Position numbers and translations under genes: made by a program
Notes under the pieces: generated by a model
Databases searched by the model: none
What the model saw: only the letters and a program-made list of their open reading frames with translations
What the model was told of the DNA's origin: nothing
In this document: piece by piece, positions 11,161 through 24,705 of the stretch
Numbering within the stretch: the stretch's first letter is position 1
How the letters are laid out: each line of letters starts with the position of its first letter
Assembly (NCBI GenBank): GCA_950295325.1
Contig: OX485804.1
Coordinates: 51,820,429 to 51,884,428, forward strand
Length of the DNA stretch: 64,000 nt
Direction: 5' to 3'
DNA from: Polytrichum commune
Taxonomy: Eukaryota; Streptophyta; Polytrichopsida; Polytrichales; Polytrichaceae

Positions 11161-14100
11161 TCTCATGGCGAGATGGAAACTACAGCTTACTGACACACAT
11201 ACCCCACTGAATGAGACACAGTGAGAGGAAACCAAGAGAGAAAAGGAGAATAAAAGACATACCAGTCATATTTTAGAGTGAAGATAGCAACCCTTTGGTC
11301 TAATTAAGGAACTATGAAGTGACAAATGCCTGTAATAGACACCAGTTAAGTCTTCCTTGAGAGTCTGTACCCTAGGTTTTGGGTTATTTAGGTGAAAGAA
11401 AAAACTAACTACGTAATGTGGCCCATATTATATATCCATATGAATATGGTGTGGTTTGACCTAAAAACTAAATGGAAAGTGGGGCGGGGGGTAAATAAAA
11501 CTAAATTGAAAGCTTATGTTGTTATATCAATACTAATAGGGACACAAAACGGGCGTGAAACAATAATGATTATGGTTGAGGGGGTGTTCTCTACCTTTCA
11601 ATAGGTGGACTAGATGTGTAGAATGAAATGATGCAACTTGGAAATGACAATCTTCTAGCTCTAAAGTGTAGAAGTTCATCCACTCATTAGACTCTCATCC
11701 ACTCATAAGGAACATTAAAGGCCAAACTCATGAGCATGAGGCCTCTTTTACACTAGAGTCGGAGTTGACAACTTGAACTAGGAGTTTGAAGCTTGGAGTT
11801 CACAAGCTTTCATCCAGAGCTCAAACTATGTATGTATGCAAGCTTGACCAATCAAGTATGCAAGCTCTAAATGGAACTTTGAGCAAGTCTTAATTCTTAC
11901 CATTTTCATAGTGAGATATCAAGGGGGAACAATGCCTACTAACGGCCACTTTATTCTAGAGAGGTTGAGAGTTTGGAGTTTGTTGAGAGCTTGAAGGAAG
12001 GCTTCTCATTGGCGGGGAACTGCTTTTGCACGCATATTTATTGCAGTCCACTTTACATTTGAGCTTTCAACTTAAGAGTTTGAACATCAAACGGACTTAC
12101 GATGGTTAAACAATGCCTTGATGAAATGACTATGACAAATTCTTAATCAATCTAACCTACCTCATTAAATTGCTTAGGAATGTCGAGAGATTCAGGATCT
12201 TGTTTTGTCTCCATGAAAACCTTCTCATGTGTTGAATTGGGCATGCTTCTCCCTAAGGTGGAAAACGTGATAGATAACTTGGCCTACGTGCAACACCCAG
12301 GGATGACCTTTCTTCGCATGAAGCCCATAACGTAGGAATCATTGCATAGGAACGTACATCTCATCCATCCAACATCAAAATTTGACCCCCCCCCCTACAG
12401 GTTGAATGTGATCAATTCATCTCAAATGACTTGAGTTAGACTAATTATGGTTTTTAAGCTATTTCCAATGTCAAATAAACTAAAGGTAACAACATTCAAC
12501 AAACATGCTATTTGAAGCCCTTTATGTTGGATGAATGAGAGGCATGTAACACCTACGTTTGTATGGGATAATTCCCATGCTCTCTCCAAAAAGCCCTAGG
12601 GGCAATGAACGTATTAGGTGTAAAACGCCAAAAGCGGTGTTATAAGTTGAAAAATGGCCCACCAAAAAACCTAGTGAGCATTTACACGTTATAACGCGGC
12701 CCACAAACAATGAACGAATTTGTGTTGAGGGGCTTTACACAACGGTAATATAGCTGCCAATAAGCTGTGGATTGGCTCTGTCGCAATGTGCTGTGGCAAC
12801 TCGTCCCCGTTTGTGCCCGAATGAGTTCATCTTCTTCATCTTCCTCTTGGCCTTATGATGACACTACTAGGGAACACGATCTTAGAACACGTCACTTCGC
12901 ATCTTGTCACTGACACATGACCCATTGACAAGTATCGATTTCGATTAACAATTGTCGTAGATTGCATTCGACTTTTGTCAGCCGGATCATGTGGTGATGA
13001 CTGCCCGTGTCAAATGGAAAGTATGTTCTAAGGTCACGTTACTTAGGGCAAGGTTTCATGTACGGGTCCCGGTCCGTGTTTTTTTTTAAATAAATAAATG
13101 GGTGGGCCGGTGAAAAGAGGGTGGTGCCATGTGCCCATCTCTCTCACCCAAGGACTGGTACCCCCCATGAATGGGTGTCCCTCATTGTATGTTCTGCAAA
13201 GACCAGTGCCAAAGGACGGGCGGTCCTAATGGTCACAAGAAGGACATGTGCCGGTAAGAAAGCTCCGGTGACCGGATTGGCTGGTCACCTAGGGTACACC
13301 CTTGGGTACTAAAGGCCACTTTGTTCTTCAAGTCTTTTCTTTTGAGGAGTACTCCTAGGGCTCATGCCCGGTTGTCTTAAGTTTTATCAAAGTAAAAGCA
13401 TGTTATTTTTGCAAATTTATTAACGCAAAAATAACGAACTACGTGCTTTAACTTTAAATTCATTCTAGACTATTGTTATCTTAATTCTAGTCAATATGTA
13501 CTAACGATGGCCCATGTTACATGTCGGGTTTAATAAATAAAAATGTATAAAAAATCACTTATAAACAATGTGTAATGACGATTTCAACTAAAAAAAACAA
13601 TATTTATAAATATTTACATATTTCCATAGATGACATTAGTACCAACCTACGCATATCAACAACACATAATTTATAAATCATTCAATAAATGTATGGAAAT
13701 TGATGTGCAAATCTACTATGAAAAGCTAAATGATGATGACCTTCATTGCCGGTGACCTTCATAAAGTGTCATGTCTTATCACTCACCAAATTTAGTGAGA
13801 AAGTAGGAAATCGAAATAAACCGGCACCCCACATAGAAATACCCCTTCATAAAACGGTTGATATCAGTCATTTTTTGGATGGTGTCACCCGTTTCTCACC
13901 TATTTAAAAAATGGACTGGGACCGGTACATGGAACTTGGCCCTTAGTAGTGTGAGACTAGTATCTGAAGAGTATCTGAAAAATGAGTGTTCTAAGTTACT
14001 CCCTGCACTTCTCTGCGCGTGCCAGGATTTCTCTGTCATTGGTAAAGTGCAGACTGCCTTCAGAGGCCACCTGAAAAGCCAAAGGGCCATGAATCACCCT

Positions 14101-14640
14101 ACTGGAGTAGTGTCCAAGGAGATATTTGGGCCAAATCAATCATACTCCTAGTGTTTCCAAGTTCAACTGGTTACGCGTTGTGATCTTTCAGTTTTTCTTC
14201 ATTCATTCGACGTTTATTGGCTCTGTCTGTAGGACAGAGACTATGCATCAACTTCTTTGTTTCAAGAGCAAATTTCTTAACCACTTTGTGTTCACACTTG
14301 GACGTTACTTGTTCTTGTTATTTTTGGTCTACTTTATGTAATGTGGATGTTAACTGTAGTTATCTATATATATACAAGTGCTCCCTAAAATGCATTGAAA
14401 GAAATCTAGTTAACTATAGTTATTTCGGCAATTCTTGATTATTTATTTAAAAAAATTCAGGTGATAAATGAGTAGCTTCAATCCTTGACCCGTATTTGAG
14501 AAGAAGGTGCACAAAATCCAAGAAAGATTTGGTATAGTGAATAGCCATGGATTGGCGTGAGCAAAGTAATCAGCTACAATTGTAGTCTTTCATAGCAAAG
14601 GAGAGAGCCTCACGGTTCTACCGTTTTCTTGTTCATAGAT
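11161..14640. other. Gene-poor AT-rich DNA, nothing recognised
   Basis: No open frame with a recognisable domain on either strand; the longest (13858-14151, plus) has no motif. Contains a C9 run near 12387 and scattered short repeats. No RNA gene was seen. Confidence 0.6.
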
Positions 14641-14740
14641 CCTTCCAAAATGATGGGTGATCTTCCTGAAGTCTTGAACTTGAACCGGCTATTCCTCAAA
14701 CTCAACCAGTTCATCTATAACTAGCGGTCGGTTCTCCCTA
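14641..14740 (+). repeat. Dispersed repeat, copy 1 of 3
   Basis: About 100 bp containing CTTGAACTTGAACCGGCTAT, CTCAAACTCAACC and GGTCGGTTCTCCC. A second direct copy is at 35649-35745 and an inverted partial copy at 19527-19590. Terminal structures were not found, so the type is unknown; a fragment of a non-autonomous transposon is likely. Confidence 0.8.
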
Positions 14741-16197
14741 TTCATTGCACTGGAGAAGTTGCATCCTGAAGGAAAGGGTTAAGTATGTGGACCTTCTCTG
14801 GTCACAATGTTGTTGTATTTGGACACAAATCATGAATATGAGTGGTAAGTTAAGCAGGGCTTAAACATACACTTGTAGCTCTGCATCCAATTCCTGTAGA
14901 ATATGCAAAACATGCAATTAGTGCAAAAATGATCGGGAAATCCAACTTGCATGTAGTCATTTATGTGTAATTTTTGAAGCTCATGTGGTATATTATTCAT
15001 TTTTAATAGTGAAGAACGTCTTTCTCATCGAATGATCATGTGGGTCCCCTTGATTATTTTGATTGTTGAGTCTAGATTAGTTAACAAATTTTGAGCATGC
15101 GATGTGATCTCCTTTAAACATGTGTTTAAAAAACACTAATAATGTTGAGTTTGACCTCTTATGAATTCCACATCTTCACAACTCCAATATTGAATCTTGA
15201 AATGACAATTTAAGAGTTGATAACAAACATACAGGACCATCGGGAGTTGAAATTGTCCACAATAGGTTTACACGTCCACGCCTGGTCCACAAAGATGTTT
15301 GGGTATTATGTAGTCACTTTCATTAAATGGACTCTTATAGTCGAGTGGTATATGACAAGGCATGTAGTTATGAATAGGCACCAAAAAAGACAAAATTTAC
15401 AATGATATTGCACTATGATGTGATCAAAATATAGACACCATTCTAAGTTCACTAATTAACATCGTTGGGAGGGTCCATGTGATTTCTTAAACATAAGGAC
15501 AATTTTCACCCTAACCTCTTATAACTTTCACATCTTGAGTCTAATGACTTCGAAACTTGACATGGCAATATGTGTGATTTGCAATTGATATTGGATGTGT
15601 CAATGCTCGATCCAATCCAAGGGCCATAATTGTTTGTGCTATAGGACACACACCTCAACAATCTCCTTAAGGTTGAGGCGGACATTTTTCGATGGGCAAT
15701 CACTGTTGCCCGACACTAGTGTATGCTTTGATGTCATAGTATGTTGATTTTGCACATGTGGATGGATGACAATTTAGGTGAACAATCATACCTTACAAAA
15801 CCTTCCATCTAGACATTCACATCTACCATAGGAGGTGCCAATATTTGTTGTTAAGAATATGAATTGGATTGAATTATTTTAGACAATTTTGCCTTTAGGG
15901 GTGAAACCCGCCTTAAGCTATACTACGACATTGAGTTCAAAAAGTGTTGATGAACATGGGCACATGGTGGCACCGGCCACTACCAGTGGGGAGCATACGT
16001 GACAAAAACAAAGTTTACACTTATCCTAGTAGCTAAGGTACTCGCATGCCTTATGTGATATGCGATCACTCTTCCTAGATGGATACCTAATATATTTGAG
16101 TGGTATATGGCAAAACTTGTGATTATAAATGAACACCAAAAAAACATGTGTTATGATAAGCGTTCAAGTTCAAAGATTATCACAAATTGGGAGGATC
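14741..16197. other. AT-rich DNA, nothing recognised
   Basis: No coding sequence with detectable motif. Some phrases (for example those around 15300-15370 and 16090-16150) recur loosely, with shared 'gagtggtatatg' and 'accaaaaaa' blocks, suggesting an old duplicated repeat. Confidence 0.5.
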
Positions 16198-16622
16198 TAA
16201 GGTAGAAATACCATAACCCGTGAAAATAAGGTGATTTGCATTGAAGATATGGTCTGACAATCATGAGATAATTTTCCAAGATAGACGAGAAGGATTCATG
16301 AAGAATGCAAGTTGTTTTATATTTTTCTGTCTTGTACAAAAAATGCTACAAATTTTCAAAGTGAAAAGTTGTCAAACCCCCTACTCGTTCACTAGATTCT
16401 TCCTACACCGAACACGGTAGTCCGCATTTCCATACAGAACATCGCCTAAATCGGTTACCTCATGAGTACATTAACACTTGACTCCCATTGGCTACACTAA
16501 GTGTGCACGCATTGAAGTTGCCGCCGAGCCATGATCCGTTTTAGAAATGACACTTCACCATTATGACGGCGATCTAGTGCACGGCTAGAGGGTAGTTAAC
16601 CGCTTATGGTATTTCTACCTTA
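16198..16622. mobile_element. MITE with perfect 19-bp terminal inverted repeats
   Basis: TAAGGTAGAAATACCATAA at 16198-16216 is matched by its exact reverse complement at 16604-16622. The 425-bp unit has no coding capacity. Outermost TA on each side may be a TA target duplication, as for Tc1/mariner (Stowaway) MITEs, which would leave 17-bp inverted repeats. Confidence 0.82.
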
Positions 16623-19526
16623 TGCGTCACTTAAAGAGAGAGAAAAAAAATCCTTCACTTTAACCTCTTCTAACTTCCCGCATCTCAACTTTGATTGTAA
16701 CGACAATCTTTATAATTCGCAATTGCTAACCACGTGACACTGATCGATCCAACAGCTAAACTTCCAAGTTGTGGAGTTGGAAGTGGCCACGAATACATAG
16801 GATCGCATGCCTTAGCTGACTCCACGCCATGAAAAGCCCGATGGGCAATGGCGGTGGCAAGTCATGGCCCGATCATGGTCGCTTGCTTCATGCGCATATG
16901 ACCGCCACTTCTGAAAAAACAAAACAACTTCAAAGCAGATGATCAGACTAATAAGTTAACTTACATGCGGTCGCCACTTTCCAGTTCAATCGATCTACTA
17001 CTCTACTGTAGGCCACTTTTCGCCAGTGAAAACATTCACTCATCGGCAACCTCTGACCTCAAGTTACTGCATACTTATTAATGTGAGATCACCACTACTT
17101 TAATCACCTGGCCCATCAGAAACCGTCATAACTTAATAGCCTGCGCGTGTTATTAACGTAGGCCACCCTCCCTGCGACAGGAAAGGGCGGACGGCGGAAG
17201 CAAGCTCCAAAGGGCCAGGGTTTCGTAGGCAATCGTCATTATGCTGTTTTTGCGAACCAAATAATTTCTCTGCGCAATCGCTTGTGCTGCCGTTCCTTAA
17301 CTTATTAGTTCCACCTCCACCAAACAGTGCACTTCATCTCGTGACTCTGGAGGCACAACTATTGTTCCTGCCATTGCCATAAGCCGACAAATGTTTGCAC
17401 ATCAGATCCTCCTCCACCAGGCGTGTAACATGTTTGGGTCGAGTTTCCCATGCTCCACTTCGTTGGAACCCTAAGCTATGTTCGGGGAAAACCGACGGCT
17501 AGTTCATTATCAGCCGATGGATTTCCCCTCATGGCCGGTCCAAATTTCCAACCATCGGATGGCAATCCGACTGTAATTTCAATCCTCCGGCAATTAGCCG
17601 ATGGACCAGAAAATGTCCTGGAAATGTAGCCGATTCTTCTTGTGAGTTACTGGATTTCAGCCGGAAGCATCCAGAGCGCTATTTGTCTGGGGCATCTGAT
17701 GATGCACTTGAGGAAGTACCCTAAACCTTAAACTTTTTAAATTATGCAATCTTTCCATGACCAAATCCAATTGCTTCTATGAAGAATTGGGGGACCCTTG
17801 GCCTTCAAGCGGTGAAGGCATTGCTAGGTTCAATTCCTGCCAAGGATATTAACTCTTCAAATTTACGGTTTTGAACATGCCTTTCTTTTCACTTATTCAA
17901 GATTTTGTACTAAGAAATGATTTCTAATAACTTTTCATACATTTTTTAAACAATTAGTGCCGATATGAATTCCATTTAATCGGATATTGGCCAATGAAAA
18001 TATGAAAATATAGGCAATTGGCCAATTGATTTTACAAAAGACCGGCTCTTGCCGATGTAAATTGGAAAAAATCCGACCCTTCGTAGCAACTACCGGCAAT
18101 TAGCCACTAAGGCTTCAAAAACTTCCCAAACTCTGACCCTAAGTGTCCAATTCCAACACTCCAATTGCGATTGAATGCCATAACCACTGCTGCATCAACT
18201 TTTTGACGTCTCTTCAGCTGTTGGATGTTCAGAGTAACAAGAGGTTTCTATCCAATTCTTGGATCGATTCTTCCATTCTCTTTTCCTCAATTTTGACAGC
18301 TGATGAAGTAGTTTGTTGTTGTGGTTCAGTCTCCGCTAAATGGACTGGATCGGCCTGTGTAGCACACCAGAACCCTTTATCTCCATCTCCTCTCCATAGA
18401 ACATCATGTTCGACAATTAGGGCCTCTTTTGTAAACAGGACATGGCATGCTTTGAGATTACATGTCAACACATCCGTTGCAAAGGTGAAAACGTAGTGAA
18501 TCATGTTATAACTTGAAAACGACTATTCTTATGCCTCCTTCCCACTTGGCTTTACCACATAACCAAAGTTTTTCCCTAAAATTCAAGTTAAGCTCCCTCA
18601 TTATAGCGGAGGCATCCGGCTATCCCAATGCACCTACAAGAACTTGTTCTGGAGATTGTTGAGTAGATTTTAGTTAAGTAGTTTCCACACATGTTCATTT
18701 TTTTGTCTACCATGCAATGACATGTTGGATAGTTTATGTCCCATCCCCAAATGCCTTACCACTCATCTACCTTACCATCGGTTTTCATTAATGGAGTTTC
18801 TCGTGCCCTCATAGCATAGACCAAAAGCAACCAATCACAAAGGCGGGAGGCAACACTTTTAAAGGTCCAACATTCTTGCCTCATGTCTAGGTACCGATGG
18901 GAGGGTCAGTGCTTGAGGCTTAAACCCTCTACTTTTAAACCATGCCACATCATTTGCCAACTAGGCTCGGGACTAGATAGTGTTGATGGTGTGAAGGTCA
19001 TGTTTTCAAAACCAACTTTTAGGCTCAACTAAAATCAAGTGGGAGGGAAGGGGGCATTAGATGAGTTGCTCCACAAATAGAGTCAGAATCCTTAATCTCG
19101 TGGGGGACTTTCTTTTACCAGAGCCCTTTCATCCATGATGAATAAGTTTACATAGACGCCATGAATTTCTTAACCTTTAAGCATCTAAGAGATCCAGAGT
19201 GGGCCTCTCCAAGCACAAAAATGTGTATTTGAGAATTTATAGTCAAATAATATTTCTTTTATCTATTTAAAGATTTGACAATCCCGGGTTTAAATGAATA
19301 ATCAAATTTTCTCATTTTTTTGAGATTTTAAAATACAACTTAATAAAATCGGCTTTCCTTAAAATTGTTTAATTAGTGCTAAAGTGGTAAAGGTACTTCG
19401 GTATATAGATAAATAAAAACACTCATAAGTGTTTGTGACCTATGTTTGACCCAAAGTGATTGCATGGATCAAAAGGTAACACGCATTATCAGGCAAGTCG
19501 TTTTATGACCGTTGGTTGCAATGAAC

Positions 19527-19590
19527 AGGGAGAACCGACCGCTTGTTACAGATGGACTAGTAGAGTTTGAGAAACGAGTTGAAGTTCAAT
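19527..19590 (-). repeat. Dispersed repeat, inverted partial copy
   Basis: Contains GGGAGAACCGACCGCTTGTT and TTTGAGAAACGAGTTGAAGT, the reverse complement of the repeats at 14641 and 35649. Shows that the repeat inserts in both orientations. Confidence 0.75.
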
Positions 19591-20115
19591 AATTAATAAT
19601 GAAATTTACCGATTGTTATGAGGAGTTTAGAGATATATCTCCGAAATCAAATATAGACAAAACTAAAAGATGTCAACATGTAGTAAATGGCTGGACTTGG
19701 AAACCATGATATGTTTCCAAGTGCTAATTCTTGGCCACAATAGTTGTCAATACTCTTATGAGGGTTCTCACTCATAACCTATCAACATATAAACCTTATC
19801 TCCGTTTGCCTAAAAAATGTAGATGTCATCCATGTCGGCACTACATGTACCTAAAAAGCCGTTAGATGTAGTCAATTATGGATGCCTGGACCTTGGGGTG
19901 CTAGCCATATCAAAATGCTTGTTACTAATATTACCATTGTAATCACCACCAAAAATGAATTCTACATGTCACCAAATGAACCATGAATGCTTATGGTCTT
20001 CAAGGTTGTCAACAATTGCAAAGCACTCATTATTTATTGAGTGATTGATTGATGGATATCATAACATTCTTCAACATGACACTTTATGCTATATCCCCCT
20101 CTCTTTAGTCTAGAT

Positions 20116-20143
20116 TATATATATATATATATATATATATATA
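20116..20143. repeat. (TA)n microsatellite
   Basis: Uninterrupted TA dinucleotides, about 14 units. Confidence 0.95.
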
Positions 20144-21191
20144 ACCTTCCTTCCCCCAAAACATAGTGATCTAACAAGTGTATGTGGCTAAATAATGCTA
20201 TGTTGTTTCCATATCCTCTCCAATTTTTTGAATTAATGGTTCTCCATGTGGTGACAACATGTGACAAATATATGAGACATTGTTTGAACAATACAAATTT
20301 TAATATACACTCATTTTAAAATGTACAATTGTAGTATACATTTTTATACATTTTTTAAAATATTTTCCATTTGTATAATTATTTTGTTGGGACACAAAAC
20401 ACAGTGAAGGAATAAGACTTTGATTCCAATACTATGACCTCCAAGTCAAGCCCCCAAAAAGAAAAGGACATGTAAACTTTCACTAGTTCACAAGTGGGTT
20501 TGATCTTGAGACATTCTGACACCGGAATCTCATGCCATACTCCCCGACCATCACCCTTAAAATTTTCTGCTATGTGTATCATGCTTAGAATGATATTTAA
20601 TAAGAAGAAAGTAAAATAAAAATACTCATTCGCATGTTATTATGAATGACACATGGAGCCTATGTAGTTCAGCAATTTCATATGACAATGCGCAATACAT
20701 CCAATGTCCAATACAATGTGCAATGTCCACCCTTATATATTCACTCCATTAATATATGATAGTTAGTGTTTGATACACTAAATGTCCATAACCCTATGAA
20801 AGTCAAACACTACATACCAACTATGGTGATATGTGGAAGTTATATGTTCGAATTTAGTGTTAGTAAGGATATGAAAAAAAAATAACAAGGATAAAAGAAG
20901 AATTCCGGCACATCTTCAAGCATGCTTTCTAACACTAATTGTCAAGGATTTAAAAATTAGCGTTGAGCAGGGTAGGGTGGTAACAACATCAAATATAATC
21001 AAACATTGAATACCATATTTAGTGTAGTTTACAAGTCTAACTCAACCTCTTCGAAAATGTTCTAGGTAAGAAGATTGTAGAAGATGACACATCAGCTTCT
21101 ATGATACAAGGAATATCACAACTCACAAGAAAGTGTCACCAATCTTCTGGGAATACAAAAACAAATCGCTAATTATGTCCACTTCATTTGT

Positions 21192-21192
21192 C

Positions 21193-21227
<35 letters not shown>

Positions 21228-21228
21228 A
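21192..21228. repeat. (CAA)n microsatellite
   Basis: About 12 CAA units at the centre of the foldback element, between its two arms. Confidence 0.95.
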
Positions 21229-21509
21229 TAAGATATTTAGTGTTTGATTATATTTAATGTTGTTATTACGCTACCATGCTCAACACTAATTTTCAAATTT
21301 TTGATAATCAGTGTTAAAACATATGTTGGAATTCTCCTTTTATCATTGTTATTTATTTCATATCCTTACTAACACTAAATTCAAACACATTGTTATTCAA
21401 ACATGTAACTTCCACATATTACCATAGTTGATATTTAGTGTTTGGGTTTACATTTAATGTTACTTACATTCATAGGGTTATTGATATTTAGTATATGCGT
21501 TCATACTTA

Positions 21510-21868
21510 GGGCCACTTCACACACGAGACTGAGAGCCCGTGACCATTACACTTCAAGCACTCTCATTGGTGGAAAAGTGGAACCGGTCCAAGTTCACTT
21601 CACACTACACAAAACCGGGAGACCATGACACTCCCAATGCTTACAACCACTGATTAATTTTATTTCATTTGTAAAGACCTGCATGAATAGACAATCATTG
21701 AAAGAGGATTTGGTTGAGGACCCGGTCATGTATAACTTCACACTGCACTTGAGGGTCCGTGACCACACTACATGATTTTGGAGGTGTCTTGGGATGGCCT
21801 TTGGACACTTTCTTTTGGGCTCTCACAATTACATGGTCAGAGCTCTTGGCTCATGTGTGAAGTGACCC
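21510..21868. mobile_element. MITE A (GGGCCACTTCACACA ends)
   Basis: Begins GGGCCACTTCACACACGAG and ends CTCATGTGTGAAGTGACCC, imperfect inverted repeats of 19 bp. Preceded by TTA (21507-21509). Five bases separate it from a second unit of the same family. 3-bp TTA duplication and short inverted repeats fit PIF/Harbinger (Tourist-like) MITEs, an inference from structure only. Confidence 0.8.
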
Positions 21869-21873
21869 TAAGT

Positions 21874-22462
21874 GGGCCACTTCACACACAAGGTTGAAGG
21901 CCCTTGACCATGGCAATGTAAGAGCTCTCATTGGTCGAAAAGGCGGAGATTGTCCAAGTTCACTTCACACTAGGAGGTGAAGGCCTAAAGGCCCAAAGAA
22001 AAGTTCGTGGATGAAAAGTCTACATGGAGTCCTACATGGCTCGTTGTGGATAAGGGTGCATGGTCTACCAGAATTTGCATCAGACCCACCTCCAAGAGGT
22101 GGGCTTGACGCAAATTCCGGGAGACCAAGACTTTTTTAATATTTTTTTGAGCAGAGCAGATTTTAGGACAGACTACATGGCAAATTCCAGAACATATTCC
22201 AGGACAGACAAACACCACCAAGTAATTATCTTAAATTGATAAACTTGGAGACATATTATATTAAACCAAATCCTCCCCTCTTTTCCGCCAACAAAATATG
22301 AAATGGTCCCGCAACATGGTTCATTCTCACTTCACAATATGCTTGAGGGCCCACGACTTCATAAAATGGCTTTCCCAACACCCATGGTACGGCCTTTGGA
22401 TGAGAGTCAAGGGCCCTCACCATTACAAGGTCACGGCTCTTGGCTCATGTGTGAAGTGGCCC
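21874..22462. mobile_element. MITE B, adjacent copy of the same family
   Basis: Begins GGGCCACTTCACACACAAG and ends CTCATGTGTGAAGTGGCCC, followed by TTA (22463-22465). With unit A it forms a head-to-tail pair; the outer flanks of the pair carry matching TTA, so the two may have moved as one dimer. An internal open frame (21985-22221, minus) has no recognisable product. Confidence 0.78.
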
Positions 22463-22481
22463 TTAGTGTATCAAACACTAA

Positions 22482-23381
22482 ATATCCTATTTAGTGTACT
22501 TCTACTCTAAAAGAAAGAAAGAGCGAAAGAAGTTGTGAAAGCACGTTCCAATTACTCAAGAATTACTTACCATCCAGTCCATCCCATTATTCTTGGAAGC
22601 AGCCCCCAACCCAGGCCGAACATACGACGAACTCTGTTAGACGGATGAATGAATACGCCCCGCCGCAAAGAAGGGATCCTATTGGTCGGTAGCTCCCGCA
22701 CCCGTGCCCCTGAAAGGACCCGGCCCTTCTGACACGTGATCCCTCTCTGGTAGCATCCAGACCGTTCATATCTGATCTAACGGCGTGGGATCCACTCCTA
22801 CTCTCTAATGCATAGGTAGGGAGATGTGGCTCGATCCCAACCTCCCGGACGGGTAGGCGTGGACCTATGAGTGCCGTCGATCAAATTCCTATCTAGTGGC
22901 TCAGAGAGTAGCTTAGATTTGGACAGTTGGATGGATTGGGGAATATTTGTGGGGTTGCTCACTGAATGTCTCATTGGAGCCAACTTGTGTTCATTAAAAC
23001 CATTGTACCATTCATGAACATTTAGAAATAATAGTTATCTATGGTGGCCGTCCTTGCCCCTTGGGATAATTTAGAACGACCTATTTGCAAGAGCCATTGT
23101 CTTTTAGAAATTTGTAAGGCAAAAGTATGTGAATCTGGGGTGGGTTTACATTACTGTAAGTTAAGGCCCACCATGGGGTTTAATCAACTCGCACATGGTT
23201 TTACTTTCATAACATAATACATCACATAGTTTACGGTCTCTTTCCGATTTTTGTCTACGGTGATAATGGAATTTTTAAAAAACTCAATAATATAGGGTGT
23301 ATATTTATAAAGGATCTAGCCATGGCTATGAATGTCGCAAGATCACCGTTGTGAAGGTAGCAAGTGCTAGTATGGGTCTTA
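22482..23381. other. Non-coding DNA with a GC-richer block
   Basis: 22590-22900 is GC-richer and contains CACGTG (in GACACGTGATCCC, about 22733) and the phrase GATCTAACGGC. Such blocks occur in plant promoters and in repeats; no open frame with a domain follows on either strand, so I assign no gene. Confidence 0.45.
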
Positions 23382-23880
23382 GGGCCACTTCACACACGAG
23401 CCAAGAGCCGTGGCCATGAACTTGTGAGAGCCCAAATGAAAGTGTCCAAAGGCCGTCCCAACACACCTCCAAAATCATGTAGTGTGGTCACGGACCCTTA
23501 GATGTAGTGTGAAGTCATATGTGATCGGGCCCTCAACCAAATGCTATTTCAATGAATGTCTATTCATGCGGGTCCTCACACATGATAAAATAGAATAAAT
23601 TAACGGTTGTGAGCGTTCGGAGTGCCATAGTCTCCCGGTTTTGTGTTAGGCCTACCTCCAAGAGATGGTTTTTAAAAAAAGTCCAAATGACCATGAAATA
23701 TGTTCCACTTGATGCCACGTAGAAATCCATGTAGACTTTACATCCATCTTGCATTCACTTACTCTGTTGGTCCCTCAAGCGTAGTGTGAAGCGAGCTTGG
23801 ACCGGCTCCGCCCTTTCCACCAATGAGAGTGCTTGAAGTGTAATGGTCACGGGCTCTCAGTCTCGTTTGTGAAGTGGCCC
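23382..23880. mobile_element. MITE C, 499 bp, TTA duplication
   Basis: Starts GGGCCACTTCACACACGAG, ends CTCGTTTGTGAAGTGGCCC; TTA stands on both sides (23379-23381 and 23881-23883). Internally it is related to MITE A in reverse orientation (shared 'agtctcccggttttgtgt' block). This is the cleanest member of the family in the window and defines its ends. Confidence 0.88.
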
Positions 23881-24639
23881 TTACATGCATTTCTCATCGA
23901 TTGTCCTATCACTAGAACAAAGACATGAGCTTGCAATGTGTATGGGATGCGTTGTTGCACTAAAACTTGGTCATGATTCATCTTGATTAAACTAATGCAA
24001 TTGGTTAACTAAGCTCCACAATGCCTCAATCTAAAGAGTTAACCGTAAAGTCACCATTTTTTTATTTTTTTAAAAGAATCTTGCATTACTATGTTCCATT
24101 TCTATAACCCTTGCGAGTGACTAGACAAAAATTTGGGTCAAAACTCCTTATTCCTTTATCCTAGGACAAAAAACCTTCAAAAACTTATTAGTTCCAGTTT
24201 TAAGTTTGCTTTTATGTGGAGAGCACATGAATGATGAGAGAGGAGGAAAGAGTGTCAACATAAGTTATGTGTATATCTGTGGCAAAAAGAATGAGAAGAT
24301 TTGTAGTGATATAAAGATGAAACACATCAGTGTCTTAAAACTCAAAAAATATCTCCAAACTTTATGGTTACACTCAAAGTGGGGTATTCCACCTTAAATT
24401 TCCCCAAAATTTCCTTGTTTTTTTGTTTTCATTATTATTTTAAAGTTATCTATGTATTTTATGTATGTATGCGGTTTTAAAGGAAACGGCCTTTGAAAAA
24501 GAATAGGAGTTGTTAAAAAAATTTCATCCTAGCGTCGAGCTATTTTTTCGTAGGGCTTCCACTACAATATTGTCACTGCAATAACCACTTGAATCTTCCA
24601 TGATACCAAGTCTCATGCATGTGACATCATTACGTAGAA

Positions 24640-24705
24640 CACTAAATATGATATTTAGCATCACCAATTCAATTTATCTTGCTCAACATTAGTTGTAAAC
24701 CACTT
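24640..24705. repeat. Fragment of the foldback MITE family
   Basis: ACACTAAATATGATATTTAG followed by 'catcaccaattcaatttatcttgctcaaca' matches, diverged, the inverted right end of the element at 28285-28604. Only one end is present. Confidence 0.7.

Larger units (their letters stand above)
16623..20762. other. Gene-poor DNA with old repeats
   Basis: No supported gene. About 17500-18120 is rich in 'ccgat' and 'caattagccgat/ggccaattg' phrases, probably an old degraded repeat. Both strands at 18143-18504 are open for about 90-117 codons but show no family motif. An inverted copy of the AACCGG-type dispersed repeat lies at 19527-19590. Confidence 0.5.
20763..22481. mobile_element. Foldback (long inverted repeat) MITE, host of nested MITEs
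   Basis: TTAGTGTTTGATACACTAA at 20763-20781 has its exact reverse complement at 22463-22481. Inside, the arm 20765-21030 is a diverged inverted copy of 21233-21495 (shared blocks: the 'aaccctatgaa' segment, 'ggatatgaaa', 'gagcaggg/gagcatgg'). A pair of other MITEs (21510-22462) is inserted between the right arm and the terminal repeat. No coding capacity. The terminal motif (CACTAAATATGATATTTAG-like) is shared with 24640-24705 and 28285-28604, so this is a local family. Confidence 0.8.

Noticed and set aside
13858-14151. 97-codon plus-strand frame
   Set aside because: Coding-like in places but no recognisable family, and no splice partners found.
17820-17852. GGTTCAATTCC, like a tRNA B box
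   Set aside because: The T stem does not pair properly and no D arm or acceptor stem can be built upstream.
18143-18504. Overlapping frames of 117 (plus) and 91 (minus) codons
   Set aside because: No motif, no splice context and both strands equally open.
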